A stretch of DNA of 64,000 nt from Rhynchopus sp. YZ270_cl-10. Its lineage: Eukaryota; Euglenozoa; Diplonemea; Diplonemida; Diplonemidae. The notes under the pieces were generated by a model. It saw nothing but the letters and a program-made list of their open reading frames with translations, made no database searches and had not been told where the DNA came from. Of this stretch, positions 45,009 to 55,175 are shown one piece after another (the first letter of the stretch is position 1; each line of letters starts with the position of its first letter). A program made the translations under genes and the position numbers. The stretch is from the NCBI GenBank assembly GCA_964035575.1, contig OZ037863.1:1342001-1406000 (forward strand), in the 5' to 3' direction.

Positions 45009-48000
45009 ATGAAAGTGTCGTTGCGGAACCTGAACATCCTGCTTGCGCTGGTCTGCATTGTGATCACAGCCGTGGTGTGCATGGTGATGAGCATCACGAG
45101 TGCCGACGCTGCACTGTCCGACACAAACACGCTTGTTGAGAACACTGCTGACGAATGCTTTGGCACTGGGGGCTCATCCTTGCGGCGGGCACTGGAGGGC
45201 TACTTTACATCTGTGCAGGAGGGAGCGTCGCAGATCATTGTCAACCTTCTTAGTACACATCGACTTGTGACACAGAAGTTTCTTGCTGAGATGGGTGGAT
45301 ACCCACCAGAAGTATCTGAGTCGTGGGATTTCCTGAACGGCAAGGCCTCTGCAATGGTGAACGAGTTACGTTTTTTCAACAACATTGGGACAACTGGCAT
45401 CGCTGTCATTGGACGCAAGGGTCAGACTATAGTAGTATTCGAAGACTGGCGCACAATGTCGAACCCTACAGGTGCCTACCACAACTACTTCAAGACGTCC
45501 AACAACGGCAGCGACTATGACGCTGAGGCAGGTGCACCGGCAAGCGCTCGACACATCATAGGTGGTGTCGACCCGTACACAGGTGAGTATGCTGCACCAG
45601 AGAACTCGACCTACAGATCGCGTGATGGTCACCAGAACGGGTGCTACCGTGACTCCATTGCGTTTGACACGAACGGTGCACAGCCTTCACCTCGCTGCAT
45701 CTCGTGGGCCTTCGACCGAACCGCCAAGATGTGGGGGTTATCTGCGTTTACTAAGGTGTTTGGCGAGGCTGGCGTTCGGTGGACTGGTCTGTTCTCAATA
45801 CCGCCCTATGTCGTTCTCCTCTCGTTCGGCGTATGGTCACACAAGACAGCAAACGGCGAGAAGCTCGGTATGGTCCTCAACAGTTTTGAGATGCGTGCCA
45901 TCTCACGTCAGCTTGCCCGAATCAAACTTGGAAATGGAGGGCCCACGTCAAAGGGAAGGCTGTACACGTGTTCGAATAAGAACTGGATGTACGATGCGAC
46001 GGGCAACCCGTCCTTCGACCAGCAGCACTTGCTGACAGGAGTTTCGCACGGAGAGTATGTGTTTTAGTTTGTTGTGTTTTTTTCTTTTGTGAGCCTCGCT
46101 TAGAGTATGTTGCGGATTGGACTCTAGTACATTAGCCCTAAAAAGCTAAAAGCATAGTGTAAACTAGTTTATATTTATAGATATATTCTACTGCTACACT
46201 ATTGTTGTTTACTCATAATTACAAAGGAGTTAACAGAAAGTCGAAGCAAACAATACATCTGTCCTGTGAACTTCGCACTACACCCCACCCCCTCCCTACC
46301 TCTTTGAAACAGTCAAAAAAGAAATCAAAATAAAATAGGGAAATATTCATATTGGAACCGAAACTTTGGGGAACCGGTCATTTCGGAACCGGGAACCGGG
46401 GAACCGGGAACCGGTTCCCGGGAACCATACGGGGGGAACCAGGGAACCGGTTCCCGGGGACTGGTTCCCTGGTTCCCGTGTGGTTCCCCTGTGGTTCCCC
46501 GTTACTGGGTACTGGGTACTGGGTACTGGGTACTGGGTACTGGGTACTGGGTACTGGGTACTGGGTACTGGGTACTGGGTACTGGGTACTGGGTACTGGG
46601 TACTGGGTACTGGGTACTGGGTACTGGGTACTGGGTACTGGGTACTGGGTACTGGGTACTGGGTACTGGGTACTGGGTACTGGGTACTGGGTACTGGGTA
46701 CTGGGTACTGGGTACTGGGTACTGGGTACTGGGTACTGGGTACTGGGTACTGGGTACTGGGTACTGGGTACTGGGTACTGGGTACTGGGTACTGGGTACT
46801 GGGTACTGGGTACTGGGTACTGGGTACTGGGTACTGGGTACTGGGTACTGGGTACTGGGTACTGGGTACTGGGTACTGGGTACTGGGTACTGGGTACTGG
46901 GTACTGGGTACTGGGTACTGGGTACTGGGTACTGGGTACTGGGTACTGGGTACTGGGTACTGGGTACTGGGTACTGGGTACTGGGTACTGGGTACTGGGT
47001 ACTGGGTACTGGGTACTGGGTACTGGGTACTGGGTACTGGGTACTGGGTACTGGGTACTGGGTACTGGGTACTGGGTACTGGGTACTGGGTACTGGGTAC
47101 TGGGTACTGGGTACTGGGTACTGGGTACTGGGTACTGGGTACTGGGTACTGGGTACTGGGTACTGGGTACTGGGTACTGGGTACTGGGTACTGGGTACTG
47201 GGTACTGGGTACTGGGTACTGGGTACTGGGTACTGGCCCAGAGAAGGCACCTTGACAGCTTACAGGTTACGGTGAAGATAAGGTATGTAAATGTGTTTAA
47301 CTTTCAGTTACTTGTGTAGATTCAACAAGCCGTCCAGTGGTTTGCGGTATTTTTTTAGTGTCTGTTTTAGTGTGAGTTTTGAAAAGGTGTTGATAGTACA
47401 ACGCTTTCGTCCGCCGTGTTTCACCACTTTTTTCATTAACCTAACTACTTCTACGTTTGTACACCATAACTTAATCACACCCCACAATTATACAGGATCG
47501 TGAAATATGACTGTATCTGCGATTGCGATGAAAGAAGCTTCGCCTCGTCCGACATTCAACAACTCAAAATTCAACGGGTGTTCACCCGCATCAGTCTATT
47601 CTGGTTTGCGGGTGAAATACCTGGGGGTGGAAGGGTGGGGGAACATTTTGTCAGTCACTGCTATAGCCATTAACCCAGGGAGCATAGCTGGTGCAAGAAA
47701 TTCGACTTTGGAAACCTTCCGGAAAGTCTGTCCTCTGCTCGCGGAGGACTAGGCACAAGAAAATATTGCATTCCCCCAGAAAACCAGTGCACAATTCACA
47801 CTCCTTGTGGGTGGTCTTGTTGTCTTTTCGTCATAGTAATTTTGGCCCAGGCATGTTCTTGAAGCATGACAATTTAGTGTGTATGGGGCAGGGTGTTGTT
47901 TTGTTCATAACATCTAAGTCAATCGCGGGTGGTGGTTTGTGTAGCGTGAGGCACTCTTTTTAGCAAACTTCCTGCGGCTGCTAAAGTGTTATTTCTTCGG

Positions 48001-51000
48001 ATTTAACAACGTACAGCGTAACATAGTGGTTTCGCCTGGTCGACACAACCTTTGATAGATATGGGATAACCAACCCCCTTCGACCCCTCGTGGGTTCACT
48101 GAACAAGCCCCAGTGGTAGTTAAACGCGATTGACATTTACATTCCTAGAGATGAAAGAACAAGATAACACTTCTGTACCCGCGCATCAAAATTGTGGAAA
48201 ACTTTGCACCCCAAACACCCTCAACAACGCCCGCCAAAAGGCGCCCCTTGTTGCTGGGAGTTGGTTCTCATGTTTGATACCTGCACAGCGGGCATTCCTC
48301 TGAGTCCAGCGCATGTTTGGCCTGTCTGCGGCGTTGTACTTCAGGTGCACGAAGACAGGGTCTGGTGGTAAATTTTGCGTAGTGTCGCATTCCCTCATGT
48401 GTGGGTCACTCACACTGGGAATTTGGGTACCTGGGTACAGGAAATTTGTTGTGGAAGACATCAACCACCATGCATTGAGGAGGGTAAGACAGTGGTCGCA
48501 GTTTCTACCTGATAGCATTACAACATTTAACTTCTCCACGGGGGTCTTGGGCCGTTCACTCGGTTCTACCTTGACTACCGGAAGATATTCTTGAGGCCTT
48601 TTTGGTCTCTAGAATATCCGGTCTTCCCGAACGGAGGCACACTTTGTGTGTTACTACGACCTGGCAATTTCCAGCAGTAGGTTAAGTAATCTTTCTTGTA
48701 AATTGTTGGATCATTATCTCCTCAGTGCATGAATGCCCCACGTGACTGGACACTTTTGTGTTTGTCATGTGGAGCTGTGGTTGCTCTTTCACGACTTTTT
48801 TCCTTGTACACCAGTGTGCCGGTACCTACCTGGGTACCTGGGGAACCAGGGAACCGGTTCCCCGGTTCCCCCCGTACGGTTCCCGGGAACCACAGGGGGA
48901 ACCACACGGGAACCAGGGAACCGGTTCCCGGGAACCGGTTCCCTGGTTCCCCCCGTATGGTTCCCGGGAACCGGTTCCCGGTTCCCCGGTTCCCGGTTCC
49001 GAAATGACCGGTTCCCCAAAGTTCCGGTTCCAACACGGTGGCCAGTTTGATGTGGGACAGCGTCAAAAGTGGACGATAATACTGGTTCAGAATTGCTGTC
49101 CCACGGGACAGCATATGCTGTCCCGTGGGATAGCGTCGGGATAGCGTCGGGACAGCGTCTGCTCCCGGTGGCTATTGCCTCCCAGGGAAAGGGACTCTCG
49201 AATTTTTTTTTTTGCCCCTACATAGGGCTAATTTCGACGATTTGAGGCCATTAAAAGCAAAATTTGGCACTTTTGAGCATCTAGGGGGGTCTAAAACGCG
49301 GTTTCGCGAACCCGAAATTTTGTGATTTTTACCGAGGTCCTCGGAGGACAAGTCGGTTTTTGAAAAAATCTCAAAAACAAAAAAAAAAATTTTCGGGAAA
49401 ATTTCGACCCTGAGTTGGGTTTTTGGGCACCAAAAAGTGCAAAAAAACGCAAAAATCGGGTGTTGTGACGCTTGCGTGTCCAAAGATGCAAAAAACCCCA
49501 AAAAATTTGATGTTTTGACCATCTGTGGGCACCTAAAACGCATTTCTCTATAAGGTCAGTGTAACCACACCCTACAAAGTGGTGTGTCTGGGTATTTAAT
49601 TAATTGCGAATCGCTGGACACCCCCTTAAAAAAGAGAGCGTAGTGTGCATCCTCGGGTGTCTACACTACACTACGATTTCTAAAGCTACAGTTTCCCCAC
49701 TCTACCTTTTTTGAAATGAAGGCAGTCTCTTACCTGTAACCTCCAAAACCCTTATTAGCATGTAGCCGTGCATGGTGTATAACAAGTACAACACTTTAAT
49801 GCGGACTACCCCTTTTAAGGTTCTTTTCTTCCTAAAAGTTGCTCTCAAGGGTTGAGGACGAATGACGTAGTACAGGCTTCGGCCAGACCCGAATTCTCCC
49901 ACCTGGTGGGTTTACTCGGCGATTGTCGACACAACAAAAAATCCCAAAGGACTTTGTTGGTCGCCTTACTCATTTGGATCACAACGGTATGTATATGCTA
50001 CTCATTACAATGTTAGCCACTTCTATTGCCAGACACCGGGGCAAATAGTAAGTGCAAAAAAACTGCTTTTTGGAAACCAGGAAAACATGGTGGACACTCC
50101 ACTCCACGTGCGGACATGTTTGGCACTTCTGCATGCGTGCAGTATCCAAATGTGTCCCCGTGGGACCAAAGTGATAAAGATGTGTCCACTGTGTACAGGG
50201 AAAAAACTTTGCGCTCCCCCGGACAGTGCACAATTCAACACTCCTTGTGGGTGGTCTTGTTGCCTTTTGGAACAACAACATTTTTTTTTCACGTTGTTGC
50301 ATTTTGGCCAGGCATGCTCTTGAAAGCATGACAATTTGATTGCGTATGGACAAAGCAAAGAACCAAGTATGAATTCTGAGTTGAAGTCTGAGAGATGTTG
50401 TGGGAAGGGGAGTTCGCTGCGTTTCAACGATGACCTCGTTGTTCTTCATAGGCTCGTCTTAACCGACCACATAAATAAAATTGTGCCGGCCTCGAAGGAA
50501 TTCTAAGCACGCCCGCGTGGTAGCTAAACACGACTCTCTCTCAATTCAACAAAGAAGGAATACTTGGTAATTTGTGGAGCACCCGTGCATGAAAATTGTA
50601 AAACTTTGCGCCCCACGTTGCCCCAGAACACGGCTTCCTTGTAACCGGTTCTGGCCCAACGTGGACTGCCTGTTCACCCTTTCCCGGGTGGCTGGTGGTT
50701 TTTGGCATAATTTTCGGGCTCCGGCCCCAGCCCCCATTATTAAGATTGGGCGCCCCTATCCGAACTGGGCACCTGGGTACCTGGGTGGCCAGACGCTCTC
50801 CCTGGGATAGCGTACGCTATCCCGCGGGATAGCGTCTGGGACAGCATACGCTATCCCAGACGCTATCCCAAACGGGATAGCGTACGCTATCCCAAATAAC
50901 GTCAAATTTTGACGCTGTCCCACTCAAACTGTCCACCGTGAATATGAATATTTCCCAATAAAAAATAAAAAAACAGCAGAAAAAGAGACATAAAAAAATG

Positions 51001-54000
51001 ATATAATAACAAGGGAGAGCAAGTAGGTTATTTAAAGTAGGTTGATGTCACCGAAACCCCAATTAAAAAAATGTGTCCGTTTATGGTGTCAACGTTAAAG
51101 ATTACCAGAAGCAGCTCAGTGCATTCTGAAAAAAATAAGCGAGCGATTCTAGGCTATCATACATTCCATGGTTCTCCGTATAGAAAAGCCTGTTTGTGGA
51201 GCCACTTTAAAGTGATAAAAAATCCGCCAAAAAAATGTTGCGACCCCGGAATTTTTTCAGATCGATCCGGAAATTCACTGCCGCCCATTTTCGGGGGTCA
51301 ACAATTCACGACTTGAGTCGTAAATGGAACTGTCCGTGGACACATGGATTTTATAAAAATTTTCCCCCGATTTTTTTTTCGATTTTTATTTATTTGGAAA
51401 GATCGGGTACGAAAACGTTCAATTCCGGGGTCGCACGATTTTTTTTATGCCTCTGTGGCTGGTTAGGTGATTTTTGGCTGTGGTACCCCCTTTGGGAACA
51501 TTTCTATGCAGGTTTCTTAAGGACTTCCTTAGGAAAACCTCCTCTTTGGGTCGCAACACAGTGGCGTTTGTAAATTGATTTCTTTTTGGATAAAGTTTTC
51601 GGTTTTTGTTTCCTTGGATTTATCTTTTACAAATCCTTCAATTCCGACACATTTTTTATCCCGGAAACACACTCCACGGTATGCAACTTTTGGTGGAGCC
51701 AACCCTTTTTTTCACGTTTCTATGCAGGTTTCTTAAGGACTTCCTTAAGAAAACCTCCTATTTGGGTCACCACACAGTGGCATCTCTAAGTTGGATTTTT
51801 TTTGAAGAAAGTTTTCGATTTTTTTTTCTTTGGATTTATTTTTTACAAATCTTTCAATTCCGACCATTTTTTTAGCCCGGAAACACACTCCACGGCACGC
51901 AACTTTTGGTGGAGCCGACCCCCTTTTATGCACTGAAATCCCTATACGTTACTGTATAAAGACCCATGGTCCATGATGGAGCCACTTTAAATTGACTTCT
52001 ACTCCACGAAAGTGGTCGATTTTTTTTATGGTGAAAAGCGGGGAGCTCGGAAATTCACTGCCGCTGGTTTTCAGGGAGAAAAAATTACATGTCACACACC
52101 CACCTCACCGAGAGCCAAAACAGAAATACGCTCACCTCGATATTTTTTTTGGAAAAAAAATTTTTTTTTCTGGATTTTTATTTCTTTGGATCCGGCCGAT
52201 TCGAAACGTTCAATTGCGGGGTCGGACGATCAAAAATATGCATCTCACATTTCTGAGTGCAAAATATGAAAAAGTATACGGAGAACCATGGAATGTATGA
52301 TATATGTTCATGAAGCCACTGAATCTAGATAAAGGTCCTATTTCAAAGAATTCCCACAAACAAACACCACTTTTAATTTTACTTTTTTTTCAACAAACCA
52401 TTTCCCGAAACAAAAAACTGAAGATACCGGCGACATATCATTGCTGACACATCATCTGCGTGATGACGTGTCACTTCCTCTGCTTCACACCACACACCAC
52501 TCAACAGAGCCTTAGTTCTGATTGACCCTTCAACGTCAACAACCGCCCCACTGCACGCTGTGAACGCAACAGACGAGATCATCCGGTCCACCGCCCGACA
52601 CATTAACGCCACCAACGGGCGCTACGAGGCCATGGCGAACAAGACCATTCATGAGTACACGATCTCCGTGAACGGGACTGAGGAGCAGTTCTTCTTGCGG
52701 TGTGTGCCCCACCCACCCCAACATACATCTTTCGGGCGACTTTGGCTCATTTCCACTTAAACACTCATCACACCACAACACACCACAGATGCCAAAGAAT
52801 CAACGACGGCTACGGTGTGGACTGGTGGCTGGTGATCACCCTTGACCGAGAGTACATGCTTGGCGACATTGACCGGAGCACACTTGCTGCACAGGAGCGC
52901 ATCCGTGACGAGGTTGACAGTGTGGACGAGGACCTTGTGCGTTCTCGCATCATCCTTGTTGTGACTGTTGTGGTGGCAAGTGTGCTGCTGATGCTGCTGG
53001 CACTGATGCTGGTCCTCCGCATTGTCGCACCTTTGGTACAGCTGCAGGAGGAGATGGCACGTGTGGCTGTGATGAACCTGTCGCAGGTGGACGAGACACG
53101 TGCCATCAGCAACATCGAGGAGGTGGGACACATGCAGACGTCGTTCCTGCAGATGCTTCACAACCTGAAGGAGTACCGCAACTACATGCCTGCCTCTGTG
53201 CTTGTTGATGATGTGGCGGACACGCAGAGCGGCTCAGACGAGGACAAATCATCGTCGGCAGCAAGTACTTTCAGCCGCATCAGCGAGTCGTCGCGCCACT
53301 CTGGTGAAGTCAAGCACACGTTCCTGACAACACAGAAGCTGGATCTGAAGAAGGTGGCCTTTTCGGTGGTCAACGTGTGTAACTTCTTCCAAAAGTCACG
53401 TGAGCATTCCAGTCGTGAGATGCAGTCATACCACACAGAATACCTGAGCACGGTGTTGCGTATCACACACGGATTCAGCGGTGTGAACGACGGCTTCTTA
53501 GGCGACCGTGTGATGACGCACTGGAACGGTGCACGCCACTGCACCTCACCGAAGCTGCAGGCAGCAAAGTTCTCGCGTCGTGTGTACGCTGACGAGGCAT
53601 TGCAGGAACGGAAGTGGACACTCTCGATGGCCTTTGTGTTTGGAGAGGTGCGTTGCGGGAACATGGGCTGCCAGGGCATGAAGAAGTTCACCTTCCTTGG
53701 TGGGTGTGTGCCGTGGCTGCATGTTCTCGAGAGATTCAACAAAGAGCACGGTACGACCATTCTGCACGATGACGTCATGAACCTTGCTGTTGATAATTAC
53801 TTCTACTCGAAGACTGTTGCCACTGTGTCGTACCCAAAGTTCCAGGAAACCTTGATCATCAGTGAGCTACGTGAGGAGACGACTGCCGATAACGAGGAGT
53901 GGATGTATCAGCTAGAGAAGTGCGACTCTTCGAACCCCTACAAAGACTACAACACTGCCATGACACACCTCTTCGCAGCACAGTGGGACGAATGTGAAGC

Positions 54001-54121
54001 TGCGGCAAGCAAGCTGTGTGACGCTGACAGAGAAGACATGGAGAAGCGCTGCAGCACAGCTAAGGCGGTGTGTGAGACGGAGTACCGAGTACGCGCTGTG
54101 TTTAGTGCTGAAAGCCTTTGA
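45009..54121 (+). CDS. Transmembrane receptor with degenerate class III cyclase domain (three exons, giant intron)
   Basis: Exons 45009-46054, 52508-52699 and 52789-54121; 856 residues. Intron 1 (6453 nt) runs from GTATGT at 46055 to CAACAG at 52507, and intron 2 from GTGTGT to CACAG. Both junctions keep the frame and rebuild sensible sequence (HGE/ALVLIDPST; FFLR/CQRINDGYGVDWW). Layout: an N-terminal transmembrane helix (about 8-28), a large extracellular sensor region resembling a Cache domain, a second helix (about 465-490), a HAMP-like helix pair, a Ser-rich linker, then a cyclase-like domain (about 555-710). In that domain the first metal Asp is replaced (SVVNVCNFF), the second is kept (GDRVMTHW), and the late Asn/Arg pair is not evident. 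It is probably a non-catalytic receptor. Intron 1 is filled with mobile elements yet the coding frame is intact. Confidence 0.85.
46354..49031. mobile_element. Array-ended element, copy B (inserted in the terminus of copy C)
   Basis: The ends, each about 110 bp, are near-perfect inverted repeats made of GGAACC/GGTTCC motifs (46354-46464 and about 48921-49031), starting GGAACCG-AACTTTGGGG. The left end is followed by a very long GGGTACT array. The core, about 47240-48830, is almost identical in reverse orientation to the core of copy A at about 4950-6600. The longest frame is 117 codons on the minus strand (48186-48539) with a few Cys/His; I do not recognise it. Confidence 0.75.
46503..47235. 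repeat. Tandem array of 7-bp unit GGGTACT (about 104 copies)
   Basis: It is perfectly regular as read. The plus strand has GGG every 7 nt with 4-nt loops, which satisfies the usual G-quadruplex pattern throughout. The unit resembles telomeric repeats but is internal, within an intron on the sense strand of the receptor gene. The long open frames across it are not genes. Confidence 0.97.
49190..49590. repeat. Copy of dispersed repeat R2
   Basis: It shares order and sequence with 58560-58880: a GAGCATCTAG block, then GGGAAAATTTCGACC, then CAAAAATCGGGTGTT and GACCATCTGTGG. Both copies carry A-run/T-run palindromes. It lies inside element copy C. Confidence 0.6.
51155..52302. mobile_element. Element with perfect 27-bp terminal inverted repeats
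   Basis: The ends TATCATACATTCCATGG... (51155-51181) and the exact inverse (52276-52302) define a 1.15-kb element that also lies in receptor intron 1. Inside is a tandem duplication of about 220 bp (about 51505-51720 and 51725-51935), each unit with TTTCTTAAGGACTTCCTTA and CCCGGAAACACACTCCACGG. No protein is recognised. The remaining intron, 52303-52507, is plain. Confidence 0.7.
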
Positions 54122-54277
54122 TTCCGCAGCGAAAGTACTTGCACCCTTTGATAGCATGACGCTGACAGAGAGGGTTTGATGCAGCGCTGGAGCAGGGCAA
54201 AGACGGTGTGCGTGACTGAGTACAGGCCCCAAACTGTTATTCCTATTTTGAACCTTTGAGTGTCTCCACCAGCCACA

Positions 54278-54380
54278 ATGTGCTTACCTCCGGTGTGAAG
54301 ACATCATCTCTAATTTTATGTCGACACGCCAGTGTAATTCTGGGTGGCCATTCGGGAACGAGAAGTAGTATCCACCGTTT
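54278..54380. repeat. Dispersed repeat R3, copy 1
   Basis: About 100 bp starting GTGCTTACCTCCGGTGTGAA and ending AGTAGTATCCACCGTTTAA. It recurs in the same orientation at 58058-58165, and partly at 63280-63310 (GCTGGGTGGCCATTCGGG). Confidence 0.8.
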
Positions 54381-54389
54381 AACATACTT

Positions 54390-54512
54390 GGACCGCCCGA
54401 AATATATTTCGGGCACTTCGGGTGATTTCGGGCGAATTAGGGGCGGATTTCGGGCGTTTTTGTGCGCCCGAAATCGCCCGAAATGCAGATTTCGGGCGAT
54501 TTCGGGCGCTTT
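54390..54512. repeat. Palindromic cluster of CGCCCGAAAT motifs, copy 1
   Basis: About ten copies of TTTCGGGCG/CGCCCGAAA in both orientations, starting ACCGCCCGAAATATATTTCG, a perfect palindrome core. An inverted relative is at 63765-63940, and both have the flank ACTTGGACCGCCCG. Confidence 0.85.
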
Positions 54513-55175
54513 TTCCTTAAGTGAAAATCGACTAGGTAGGGTTCCACTCATTTTTCGTGAAAAAAATTTTATCTTTGGAAATATTTGATGTCAAATCTGT
54601 CAAAATAAGCAAGAATTGAAAACTTTTGGACACCTGAATGCACTTTGGAGGCCCGTGAGAATCACCACCAAATCACGGGTTTTCTGACTATCCTTTGCTT
54701 ATTCCCACCCAAAACACACTATGGACCGGGTTTTCACTATTTTTTCGTATTTCAGGGTGATTTTTTGTGAATTTTCGGGTCACAGGTCCTAGGGGGGGGG
54801 CAAAAAGCCTGTTTTAGTGAAATTTTTTGAGTTACGATATCACAGAGGCTCGAAACACAAAATCTCTGGCGAATATGGATTTTTTGGGGCTCAGGAGGGT
54901 GGTTTACCTGGTCACAGGCCTCCAAATGCGCCCAGAAACATGAAAAATATGAAAAATTGACTGATTTTTTGGGGTTTTCGCACTTTTCGCACTTTTGGGA
55001 AAACAGCGTTTTTTCACCTTTTTTTTGAAAAAAATATCAAAAAAACGGACATCAGATAGTGAACAAATACCCAAAATCACCCCAAAAGTATCGAATCTTT
55101 TCAAATACACCTGTTTTTCACACTTTAGACGCTCTGTTCGGGGCCAAAACCTCATTTTTAGGTCAAAAAATCGTC

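Larger units (their letters stand above)
46338..50956. mobile_element. Array-ended element, copy C (outer element in the receptor intron)
   Basis: The outer ends are GGGAAATATTCATATT (46338-46353) and its exact inverse (50941-50956). The left terminal sequence is split by the insertion of element copy B. Resuming at about 49034, ACGGTGGCCAGTTTG and GGGACAGCGTCAAAA match the inverted right end at about 50900-50940. Just inside both ends are palindromic runs of GGGATAGCGT/ACGCTATCCC (49085-49160 and 50800-50895). Its core (about 49.7-50.76 kb) is a diverged relative of the cores of copies A and B. Confidence 0.7.

Noticed and set aside
45009-46067. A stand-alone 352-residue sensor gene ending at the TAG at 46067
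   Set aside because: The GTATGT donor 13 bases before the stop and the in-frame continuation at 52508 give a complete receptor with normal domain order, so the stop is intronic.
46352-47319. Reading frames of about 250-317 codons made of GTGYWVL or PVPSTQY repeats
   Set aside because: All frames on both strands are open because the 7-bp unit lacks stops in every register. They are by-products of the tandem array.
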